From contig JAFEMH010001236.1 in assembly GCA_022495995.1 (NCBI GenBank), positions 446,384-510,383 of the forward strand: a stretch of 64,000 nt of DNA. Reading direction: 5' to 3'. The position numbers and the translations under genes were made by a program. This DNA comes from Adenophora triphylla var. japonica. Its lineage: Eukaryota; Streptophyta; Magnoliopsida; Asterales; Campanulaceae. Below are positions 35,568 through 45,341 of this stretch, piece by piece. The stretch's first letter is position 1; every line of letters starts with the position of its first letter. The notes below the pieces were generated by a model. The model was not told the origin of the DNA and searched no databases. It saw only the letters and a program-made list of their open reading frames with translations.

Positions 35568-37309
35568 ATGAACAAGTCAGATGATGATCATGTGCATGAA
35601 GACTTGAGAAGGGATCCACCAGCTAGGATAAGAAGAGACCATCCTTCCTCTCAAATTATTGGAGAAGCTAGTGAAGGGGTACAAACAAGGAACAAAGGAC
35701 ATTTTAGTGACCGTGAAATGGCAAGGTATGTGTGTATGTCCACCACATACCACAAGGTAAAATATTCCTGTTTTGTCTCTTCTTTAGAACCCAAAAATAT
35801 TTCTGAAGCTTTAAAAGATAATTTTTGGATACAAGCCATGCAAGAGGAACTTGACCAATTTGCTCGTAATGAAGTTTGGTGTTTAGTACCACGTCCTAGT
35901 AATACAAATGTTATTGGTACTAAATGGATTTTCAAAAACAAATCAGACGAGCAAGGAAATATTGTTAGGAACAAAGCTCGTCTCGTAGCACAAGGTTACA
36001 CCCAAATTGAAGGTGTTGACTTTGATGAGACCTTTGCTCCCGTTGCTAGAATAGAATCCATAAGACTCCTCTTGGCTATAGCTTGTTTTCTAAAAATTAC
36101 TTTGTTTCAAATGGATGTTAAAGCCGCCTTTTTAAATGGTTATTTAAAAGAAGAAGTTTTTGTTGAACAACCAAAAGGATTTGAAGATCCTAATCTACCA
36201 AACCATGTATATAGACTTGATAAAGCTTTATATGGCTTGAAACAAGCTCCACGTGCATGGTATGGTCGCTTAACCTCTTTCTTACTTGAATATGGATTCA
36301 CAAGAGGTGAAGCAGATAGGACCTTATTTATCCTAAGGCATGGCAAAGAAATAGTCATTGTTCAAATCTATGTTGATGACATAGTATATGGCTCTACTTC
36401 TCAAACGTGTTTAAAAGATTTTGTAGAGGCTATGACATCAACATTTGAAATGAGCATGATTGGAGAGTTAACATTCTTTCTAGGCTTGCAGGTGAAACAA
36501 TCAAATGAAGGAATATTCATTTCACAAAGCAAGTATGCAAAGAGCCTAGTAAAAAGGTTTGGGTTGGAAGGAGCAAAAAGTTCAAAAATCCCCATGTGTT
36601 CTTCTCTCAAACTTGGTAGAGATCAAGTAGGTGAGGATGTTGATCCTACTCTTTATCGTTCAATGATTGGTAGCCTTCTCTATCTCACTTCTAGTCGTCC
36701 TGATATCATGTTCAGCGTGTGTGTTTGTGCACGTTATCAAGCCAATCCTAAAGTCTCTCATCTTAATTCTGTCAAAAAGATAATTAAATATGTTTCAGGA
36801 ACAAGTGAATTAGGGATTTGGTTTAGTAAGGATACTAATACCAATTTGGTTGGCTTTAGTGACTCGGATTGGGCAGGGGATATGGATGATAGGAAGAGTA
36901 CTAGTGGGGGGTGTTTTTACTTGGGCAACAATTTAGTTTCATGGTATAGTCGTAAACAAAATTGTGTTTCTCTCTCCACAAATGAGTCCGAGTATGTGGT
37001 ACCGGTAGTTGTTGTTCACAACTTATTTGGCTAAAACATATGTTAGATGACTATGGCCTAGAGAGTAATTCTTTGACTATGTACTGTGATAACCTGAGTG
37101 CTATCAACATTTCAAAAAACCCAGTTCAACATTCTCGTACCAAACACATTGACATACGTCATCATTTTCTTAGAGATATGGTAGATAAAGGCCTAATTAA
37201 TATTGATCATATTGATACTAAGTATCAACTGACTGACATCTTTACCAAGGCCTTAGACCACGAGAGATTTTCTAGTTTGAAAAGATCTCTTGGTCTTTGT
37301 AATCTCTGA
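35568..37309 (+). CDS. Copia2 reverse transcriptase and RNase H
   Basis: A 488-codon open frame (35568-37034) plus the final 89 codons in a second frame (37040-37309). RT motifs are complete: [59 protein letters not shown] and the YVDD active site (about 36369). The RNase H part has [19 protein letters not shown] and NESEYV. The frame breaks just after this at about 36999 (gtaccggtag, where two bases of a CAG-containing stretch appear lost). The terminal part ([21 protein letters not shown]) ends at 37309. Confidence 0.92.
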
Positions 37310-38607
37310 GTCTGTTCGTCTGTGCTACCCCAGGTGATGTTATCACTTAGGGTAACACTTGTATATTAGTGTATTTTTTCTTTGGTTATTTACTTAAAAA
37401 AAAAATACTTTATTTAATCTAGCTAGCTTAGTTCTAACAGTGGCACATGCTGACCTTTTTGTTATGGTAGGTTATTATTTAGGTTAGCACGTCTGATATC
37501 ATTCCCCTTCATATGCTTAAAGTGACAAGGTCACTAATCTTTTCTTTTTGATAAATAAAAGGCAAAGGCATTTTTTTTTCATACTTTTCTCTCGAGCTCG
37601 GGGCACGGTGTTCGCTGCAACGATGTACTCTTGCCAATGAGAAGGTATGAGGTGATTTATGCTGAGTATTAGGGACATGGAGTTCGCTACTACAGTGTAC
37701 CCTACTTGAAAGGCATAGATCACTTGGTCTCTACACTTGAAATATAACTTGAAGCACGGAGCTCGTTACTACGTTGCTTTCTTGTTTAAAGAAGTGTATT
37801 GAGACGTGTTTAACAAGCAATGTACTTAAAAAATTATATATAGGCATATAATGCCTAAAGTGCATGAAAAATGCTCAGCTTGTTATGCCTGAAGTGTCAA
37901 AAAAAAAGGCTAAGCTTATTATGCCTCAAGTGTTTGAAACTGAAAAAATATTTATCAAGGGGTTTTATATCATATGTGTTATCCTACGTGTTGCCATCAT
38001 TGCCTTAACACATTAGTGTGTGCTATATTAGTGTTTTATTTATTTTCGAAATATTGTTGATTAATTTCTCAAAATCTGAAAGTCTTTTTAATTAAAGAGT
38101 TTACGATTTTGAAAACGTCTTCAACAAGTTTCCTTTATTTTTTGGTAAACTTAATTAAGTAACTAACCCATATTTATTTTTTTTGCTTATAATGTTTTGG
38201 GCTGAGTTACAAATTATTTAGTTTACTTATTTTTTTATTGTTTTTCGTTTATACTTAAAAAAAAAATATTTTCTTTATTTTTTTTATATTTTGCAACCGT
38301 GTTTATTATCCTTAAGTTGGTTAGGGTTTTAAAAACTTTGTGTGGTGAGGGTTTATTGTTAATAAGTGGATAGGGTTAAAGGTGAGGGTTTTTAGGAGTT
38401 TAGATGGGATAGGGTTGTCTAATCAATTTAATTTTATGTTCCCTCACCGTCTCTCTCTCTTAATTTCCTAAATTTTCTCTAACTCTCCTATTATCTCTCT
38501 CTAACCGTTACTCCCTCTACCTCTTTAAACCCCCATTCCAGGGTCTTCTTCCCTTCTCAACCTAGGTCAAAAAAAAAAAATTCGTTTCAAAATTCCCTCA
38601 TATCTTC
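37310..38607 (+). repeat. Copia2 non-coding spacer with minisatellites
   Basis: 1.3 kb without a credible gene. 37604-37790 holds three imperfect units of about 75-85 bp sharing gcacgg-g-tcg-tacta. 37840-37940 holds three units of about 35-45 bp built on atgcctaaagtg and gctaagctt. The rest is AT-rich with T and A runs, and a CT-rich tract (38447-38530) precedes the accessory ORF. Confidence 0.6.
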
Positions 38608-40450
38608 ATGGCATCTCCATCCAAAGCTAGTACCGAACCTTCCCACATGGACCAAATGGACATCTCACCTAGCATTGCTCCATCCGTGGCATCTCGAGTG
38701 GCCATGGAAACTTCCCCAATGATCACTCCAAGCTCTTCTCCACCAACAATGGCGATTGTTCCTACCTCTGGCCCCATTACCTCGTTTGATCAAGGCATTC
38801 CTAAGGTGACTCTCATCCCTACCGAGCCAAAAAGGAAGAGGAAAGCCCCAACTGCCAAGCTGTCTCCCCAAATTGCAAAAAGGAGGTCTTCCAACCGCAT
38901 TAGATCAATCAGGTCCAAGGCAACTTCAAATACCACCTCTGATCCGGTTGAAGTCTCAGAAAGCTCTATTGATGTGTCCTCACCCCATGTGAGTGACGAG
39001 AACTTTGAAGCAAACAAGGAAAAGGAGCCTTCTGTGGACTCATTTGATGCTTGGGTAGATGGTGATGAAGAGGAGACCTCTCGTATTATCGAAAAAGAAG
39101 GCCAAGGGCAAATCTGTGAGTGCTACCAGAAGTGCTAGCAAGAAGAGGATATCATACGAGGTAACACTTGCCCCCTCTTCTGTTCCTAAACATTCCTCTA
39201 GTGATAATTCTGGTGATGAGGTTACTCAAACCTGAAGAGGATAAAGCTTTTCCAACACCTTTTCTTACTTTGGAGTATTATAAAAAGGAAACTATGGAAC
39301 TTTGGTTGAATAGTCTAAGTAAGAGAATTTTAAAAGAGAAGCACATTGATGAGGGTCGGTTGGAAAAGGAAGGAGTGGTTCAGCTTTTTAAAGGACAAGA
39401 ATTTTATTAATGCTAATAATCATGCATCGCTTTTGTTGAGAGTGTTATTCGCAATTTCTTTGCCAATTTGCATGCTCATTTGGATGATGAAGGGTCTGCT
39501 AAATATGGAAAAGTGTTTGTTAGGGGAAGAGTCTATTCTTTTACTCCGGCCCGGATTAACAAAGTTTTAGGCCTCCCTAATGTAGATGATGAAAGCATTA
39601 GGGTCAATAGAGATGAAATGGTAAAATTGCTCACTCACAACAAACTGGAGCCTTGGCCTTTGAAAGAGAAACTTCATGCTTCTAGATTATCTTCTCTCTA
39701 TTCCGTACTACACAAACCGTGCATCTTCAATTGGCTTCCTACAACTAATGAACCTATTGTGACTTTGGAGCATGCGAATGTGTTGTATAGATTGGGTAAA
39801 AATTTAAGGATTAACTTTGGAAGATTAGTGTTTAAACACTTAGCTTCATGGGGTAGAAAAAAGGAAGTGAACATTAGCTTTTTCCCTATCCTTCTCTAAT
39901 CTTCAAAGTTTTGGTATTTCAATCCTTGCCCATTGAAGCCTCGATGTTTTTACCACCGAACCCGAGTACTATACTGAGTTGATCAACAACTCGAAAAAGG
40001 GTAAAAGGTATACAAAAGATCTTCCTTGGAACAAATCGATGAAACAACCCCTCGCTCCTCCCAAAGGCTTTATCTCACGTGATACCCCAAGTGCTTCCCA
40101 GGTGTTGCCCCTCATACTTTTGCAGAACCGATGCCGCAAGTATTCTCGAACAACATGATGAATCTTTTGGGCAACTCGGACCATCAATCCTAAAGGCTAC
40201 AGCTTCTCAACTTCCTGCACAAACAGTCAAGTGCAATAGGAGAACTTGCTGAAGGATGGGCTAAGCTTAAGCAGTAATGATGCTTTTATTGATGAAATTT
40301 CTTCCCAAACAGGGGGAGGATCTCGCCGCTGGAACTTCTGGAGCCGGTGCTACTCGCAGTGCTACCACCAGTGCTGGCCCAAGTGATGGTGGAAGTGATA
40401 GGGAAGGAGATCAGGAGGAAGAAGAGGAGTTTGAAGAAGAAGAAAGCTGA
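38608..40450 (+). pseudogene. Copia2 accessory ORF (plant-transposon-protein domain)
   Basis: ATG 38608 (MASPSKASTEP) opens a 176-codon Ser/Pro/Thr-rich, low-complexity N-terminus with a basic KRKRK segment (possible nuclear signal). After frameshifts near 39115 and 39390 the frame 39468-39899 has VFVRGRVYSFTPARINKVLG followed by LP, the core of the 'putative plant transposon protein' domain found in several plant retroelements. The last acidic exon-like piece ends EEEES at a TGA, 40448-40450. Same position and core as the accessory ORF of Copia1. Function unknown. There is no membrane segment, so an envelope role is not supported. Confidence 0.65.
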
Positions 40451-40879
40451 ACCTGAAGGTTGACAAACCTGAAGGTTGATGTTGCCACTATCATATGGGT
40501 GACTGTTTTTGTGGTGGTCCTACAAACAATGTTTTTATTTTGGTGATGGTGGTGGTTCTTTAAACAATTTACTTTTATTTTGCTAAAACACTTTAGTTGG
40601 TTTGTTAATAACTTAATCTGCTAGGTTGTTTTTTGCTAGTGTTTGGATGATATTTGCTACAATGGTTATGGTTTTTAATGGTTACTTAGTTTATTTCGAA
40701 AACTTTTTAAAGTTTGAAATAAATTAGTTTATTTTGATAAATCATTGTTTAGGATTAGCTCCTTGATTAAGGGGGAGTTAATTTTTTGTGGAGATATTAT
40801 TATGTGTTCTATGCTCTGTACATTTGTATATAGACTAATCCTACAGACAAACACATTGAGTTTGGAAAGAAATATCCAA

Positions 40880-40891
40880 CTAAGGGGAGAT
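40880..40891 (+). other. Copia2 polypurine tract
   Basis: aaggggaga is followed by the 3' LTR start TGTTAGTG at 40892. This is the standard copia plus-strand primer site. Confidence 0.85.
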
Positions 40892-41861
40892 TGTTAGTGT
40901 AATCATGCAGTGATATCACGATGATTTCCCAAAAGTCCAGGTGATATCACGAGATGATTTCCTGGGACTCGAAAATTATATAGTTGTATATTTCTTGTTT
41001 GTTATTTAATGGACTAACGTGCTAATATGGTCTGTATAGTCTATGGTTTATGGTTATATTTCAGGGTGCAATAGCATCAAAGAAGGAGCTAGACACGTGT
41101 GGAAATTGGAAGAAAAGAATTAATACATTTTATGTATTAATTCGTAACTTTGGCAAACAACAACAACACGTGTGTGGACTTTGTCAAAGGTTGTTGCTGA
41201 GTTATAGAAAAAGTACAAGGATGATAAAGCAAGGGAGTACAAGGCGTGGAAGCATGGCTTGAGGATTCAACAACTCGGTTGCTATAAAATAGGAAGTGGG
41301 AGCTAGAATTGTGGAAACAAATTAACCCACTCTCCCTACACTTCCTCCACGTGCAAGACCAGCCCCAAGGCTGTTATTGGAGTAGCCTTCAAGTATTTGA
41401 AGACTATAAATAAGCTTGGAAGTTTTATTTGAAGATTTGCCAATTATTTCATCACATTCACACCTTCGAAAAGCTTAGATATAAAGTTCTTTGTTTGGTT
41501 CTTTTTAAATCCTTTCTCCCTTGTAATTTCGCACTTGATTACTTTGGTATCAAGGTGTGTGAAGGCTAGGATAGGATTCCGTTCTTTATCTCTTGTTCCA
41601 TAGAGCTCAAAATAGATATAGCTATAGGGAACTTTCGGCTTTGTAAATTCATTCATAGTGATTATAAAGTCTTGCCTAAGAGGCACTCTCAAGTTATATT
41701 TATATAACTTGAGAAAAACAATTTTGGTGTTTTATTCCGCTGCAAACTCTTTTACAAAATTGTTTTATTTTTCGAAGTGTGTGTGTGTGCCATCCCAAGT
41801 GCTATCGTTGGTGCTGTTATCACCTTGGATATCACTTGTGATTCAAGCCGTGACAATTTAT
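40892..41861 (+). repeat. Copia2 3' LTR, 970 bp
   Basis: Nearly identical to the 5' LTR. In the first 80 bases every difference sits on CAG or CTG (for example cacagatg versus cacgatg and cacgagatg, ggactgaa versus gggactcgaa). Later differences are few and scattered. Confidence 0.92.
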
Positions 41862-41866
41862 ATTTG

Positions 41867-41916
41867 TTAATCTTTTGCTATTCGTTTGCTTAAATCGTTC
41901 TTTGGTTTCGTAAATA
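41867..41916 (+). repeat. Array LTR4, part 3, truncated
   Basis: Fifty bases colinear with LTR2 (ctaatcttttgctattcg...cgtaaata) after Copia2, then abrupt loss of similarity at about 41917. The remainder of LTR4 is not in the window. Confidence 0.85.
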
Positions 41917-43396
41917 TCGTTATTTGGAGTTTTTAGGAAAAGTGATAGGAGTGATGGTTCTGGATTTTAACTTAAGTGTCAAATGTTGACTTTTAAGAAA
42001 AGAGCGTTTGAATGTCAAACGTCGGATTTTGAGTTTGAAGATGATCGTTTGGATGCCAAACGTCACTTCGCACGTTTTTGAAAGAGAGTTCGAATGTCGA
42101 ACTCCGGTTTTGAACCGGGCATTATATTGTTAGCGATTTTACGGGAAAAAAACATTAAATGATATGCGATCAACGAATCGTTTTGCGACTCGTACTTTGA
42201 TAAGTAAATACTATCACGAGCCAAACGACTCGGACTTGCAAATCACAGTATTTAAAGTGTGGTATCGAGGAATCAAACGACCCGAATTTTAAAGGTGCGT
42301 TAAGTAAATAGCATTCAACGGATCAAACGATTCGGACCGTTAAATGACTATCACGAATCAAATTCATCGGACTATAAAGTTATGTAAAATAAATGACGTT
42401 CAACGGATCAAACGATCTGAAATTGTAAATGACATTAAAAGTAAAGGAACGAGGCCGAAATGCGGTTTTAACCCGAGATTACTTCTCTTACGGGAAGAGA
42501 AGAGGATCTAGGACTAAAACGTATCGGACCCCGTTGACGGTGACGTTTACATTTCAACAACGTTTGACCAAAATGGTTGTAGCGACTGGCACGTAAACCG
42601 AGACGGAACTAGTGTTTAGGGAGAGAGAGTGTTACCTATGGCTAGGTGTTGACTCTTTTGACTCGGGAGGCGTATACGGGATACGATTTAGTATTTGGAA
42701 CGGTGTTTCGAGGTTGTTTGGTTTGTATTTGGTTGAAATACGAGGTTTTCACGAGAATCGAGGTAAAATGGGGCTCGGGAGTGGGTGAAATCAGTCTGGG
42801 CCGTGACTATTGTGGAAAATGTGTTATGTTTTTCATTTTTTTGAAAGTTTGACAGCCCTTTGTATTTATAGGGTGAAAATGCAAAAGAGTCCGGATGGAC
42901 TTATGATGAATTTCAGGGGGTTTTGTGATATTTTTGAAATTGGGTGGACTTGCTGGCATTTCTGTTTTGCCTGTAAAACAGTCCGGACGGACTGTGACTG
43001 CATCTTAGGGGTATTTTGGTCTTTTCACTCTGAAATCTAATTGATGTTGATCGGAGGGCTGTGGCATGCATGCCACATGCCCCTGTGACTCACCAGGGCA
43101 TGGTTTTTCGTGCCATTATTCCCAGTTTTGTCCGTTTTTTAAATAACTGTCCGGAAAATGTCCGAAACGCCCCTGGAAAGTGCCAGAAAGTGTGTTTTTC
43201 AGGAGAAGCTGTACTTTTACGTGAGACAACGTGTGTTGAGTACACTTCGACGTTGGGATGCATGGGGCAGTTCTAGGACGTCTTGTTGGCTTGAGAACGG
43301 GGAGCTTAACGGGTTTCGGTTAACCTGGAGTGGGCCATTTAACGGATTCCGGTTAACTACTAACTGATTTTGGCGATCCAGATTTGGGTACTTACA
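41917..43396 (-). repeat. 3' LTR of the minus-strand Tat element (about 1.48 kb)
   Basis: On the minus strand it would start TGTAAGTACCC at 43396, just after a purine-rich tract. A minus-strand TATA box (tataaata) lies at 42863-42870, in line with minus-strand transcription. It contains repeated gtcaaac/gatcaaacg words around 41980-42420. There is no partner LTR in the window because the 5' end is missing, so the distal boundary is only the point where LTR4 similarity stops. Confidence 0.55.
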
Positions 43397-43410
43397 GTTA
43401 GCCCCTCAGC
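43397..43410 (-). other. Candidate polypurine tract of the minus-strand Tat element
   Basis: The minus strand reads gctgaggggctaac directly before TGTAAGTACCC. It is purine-rich but interrupted, so only moderately convincing. Confidence 0.45.
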
Positions 43411-43639
43411 GACGTCACTTTCGAAGGAAGTGGGGTCATTGAGAAAAGATAAGGATCCAAATCGGGGAATGCCTTACTTTAAGAGACATGAGAGGTCAGC
43501 TGGTTGGACCCTTAGCAAAAGGATTCCTACGTATCCCGAGCGGGAATCAAGCCGATCGTAGTTCATATGTGTAAGGAGCCGTGCGTGGGGACCTTGACCT
43601 AAGCGAGACTATTGTGAGGCGTCTGAACCTGAGATTTCC

Positions 43640-43888
43640 GAAACCTTCGAGGGCGTGTGGCGCCTCAGACCGAGATTATTGAAACTTTCGAGGGCGTGTG
43701 GTGCCTCAGACCGGGATTACTTGAAACTTTTGAGGGCGTGTGGTGCCTCAGACCGAGATTATTGAAATATTCGAGGGTGTGTGGCGCCTCAGACCGGGAT
43801 TACTTGAAACTTTCGAGGGCGTGTGGCGCCTCAGAACGAGATTACTTGAAACTTTCGAGGGCATGTGGCACCTCAGACCGAGATTACG
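43640..43888. repeat. Tandem repeat A, six units of about 42 bp
   Basis: Six consecutive variants of a unit reading gaaactttcgagggcgtgtgg then cgcctcagaccgagattac. It gives the repetitive frames on both strands here, which I do not regard as genes. Confidence 0.92.
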
Positions 43889-44213
43889 AGGACGTGTTTG
43901 TCTTGAGACGAAGGCATTCGTGCCTTGCGATTGATTTTGGGAGGCGTTCGTGCCTTGGGGGGCTGGACTTATGATGGCGAACATGTTTTATCTGCTGGGG
44001 ATATGGTGGAAATGACGTGAATGGTTGCGTCAAATGGATGTTATAACAACACTGAAGGATTGACGTTCTAACGACGGGGTTAGGAACGGGATGTGGTCTC
44101 GGGAGAGACTGACACATTGCTGGGGAAAAGTGCCTAGAGTTCTAACAGAACTAGGAGGATTGATTGACGTTTCTTCTTAGACGGATGGTCTTAGGATCCT
44201 GCTGGGGAGGAGT

Positions 44214-44450
44214 GTTCGGGCTTACGGTGATGGCCGAAGAGGGATTGTTGTGCGGGCTTACCTTGATGGCCGCTGAGTTGGGATGGTCGGGCTTACGATG
44301 ACTGCCGGGGAAGTGAATGTTCACTTGCTGGAGTAAAAAGGTATTCGGGCTTACGAGGATGGCCGAAGAGGGATTGTTGTGTGGGCTTACCTTGATGGAC
44401 GCTGAGTTGGGATGGTCGGGCTTACGACTGGCGGCCAGAGAGATGAATGT
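44214..44450. repeat. Tandem repeat B, two units of about 128 bp
   Basis: Each unit contains three cgggcttac(g) sub-blocks followed by gatggccgaag or gatggccgctgag. The two units are nearly identical in the first 100 bases. Confidence 0.8.
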
Positions 44451-44470
44451 TGGTGAAAACCAATGGGAAT

Positions 44471-44890
44471 TTTGACGTCGGGAGACGGATTTGTGATTTA
44501 ACGTCCGAAGACGGTTTGAAATTTAACGTCTGGAGACGAAACGTTAGTGAAAACTAACTGAAAATTTAACATCTGGAGACGGATTTGTGATTTAACGTTC
44601 GAAGACGGTTTGAAATTTAACGTCTAGAGACGAAACGTTAGTGAAAACTAACTGAAAATTTAACGTCTGGAGACGGATTTGTGATTTAACGTCTGAAGAC
44701 AGTTTGAAATTTAACGTCTGAAGATGAAACATTAGTGAAAACTAACTTAAAATTTAACGTCTGGAGACGGATTTGTGATTTAACGTCCGAAGACGGTTTC
44801 AAATTTAACGTCTGGAGACGAAACGTTAGTGAAAACTAACTGAAAATTTAACGTCTGGAGACGGATTTGTGATTTAACGTCTGAAGACGG
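44471..44890. repeat. Tandem repeat C, about four units of about 100 bp
   Basis: Each unit alternates aacgtctggagacgga and aacgtccgaagacgg with gttagtgaaaactaactg (itself an imperfect palindrome). Units differ by a few bases. Confidence 0.88.
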
Positions 44891-44895
44891 AATGT

Positions 44896-45155
44896 TATGA
44901 AAGTTTCGAGTTCGACGGATTTTTCGAAATGTTTTGAAAGTTCTGAGTTCGACGGAGTTTTCGAAAGGTTTTGAAAGTTCCGAATTCGACGGAGTTTTCG
45001 AAAGGTTTTGAAAGTTCCTAATTCGACGGAGTTTTCGAAATGTTTTGAAAGTTCCGAGTTCGACGGAGTTTTCGAAATGTTTTGAAAGTTCCGAATTCGA
45101 CGGATTTTTCGAAAGGTTTTGAAAGTTTCGAATTCGACGGAGTTTTTGAAATGTT
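44896..45155. repeat. Tandem repeat D, about seven units of 38-39 bp
   Basis: The unit is gaaagttccgaattcgacgga then gttttcgaaaggtttt. The long minus-strand frame over this array is the translated repeat rather than a protein gene. Confidence 0.9.
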
Positions 45156-45341
45156 TTGACCTTTTTGGGATTTTGGACCGTTAATACTCCAACTGGGATG
45201 TACATATTTTAGGAAAATGAATCGTTAATGAACGGGTTTTTGAAACTGAACCATTTTTGTGTTTCATTGTTTCGATATGCGTTTGTGCACTCTGTTGATG
45301 TCGTTTATGTATTATCGTATTTTTGCCATGTTCACCTGCAG

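Larger units (their letters stand above)
31236..41861 (+). mobile_element. Copia2: Sirevirus element, 10.6 kb, with accessory ORF
   Basis: A full-length element with LTRs of 967 and 970 bp. Target duplication ATTTG is at 31231-31235 and 41862-41866. Order: PBS, gag with zinc knuckle, coiled-coil segment, protease, integrase, RT, RNase H, a repeat-rich spacer, an accessory ORF, a perfect polypurine tract and the 3' LTR. Gag and RT-RNase H are nearly open. Remaining breaks are one- or two-base changes at CTG/CAG. The last two bases of the 3' LTR read AT instead of CA. Confidence 0.93.

Noticed and set aside
43640..45155. CRISPR-like array
   Set aside because: The repeats are contiguous tandem units without unique spacers, and the setting is a plant retrotransposon.
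44780..45205. 141-codon minus-strand repetitive frame (NFQNLSK-like repeats)
   Set aside because: It is a read-through of tandem repeat D. The 38-39 bp units keep a frame by chance over a few copies.
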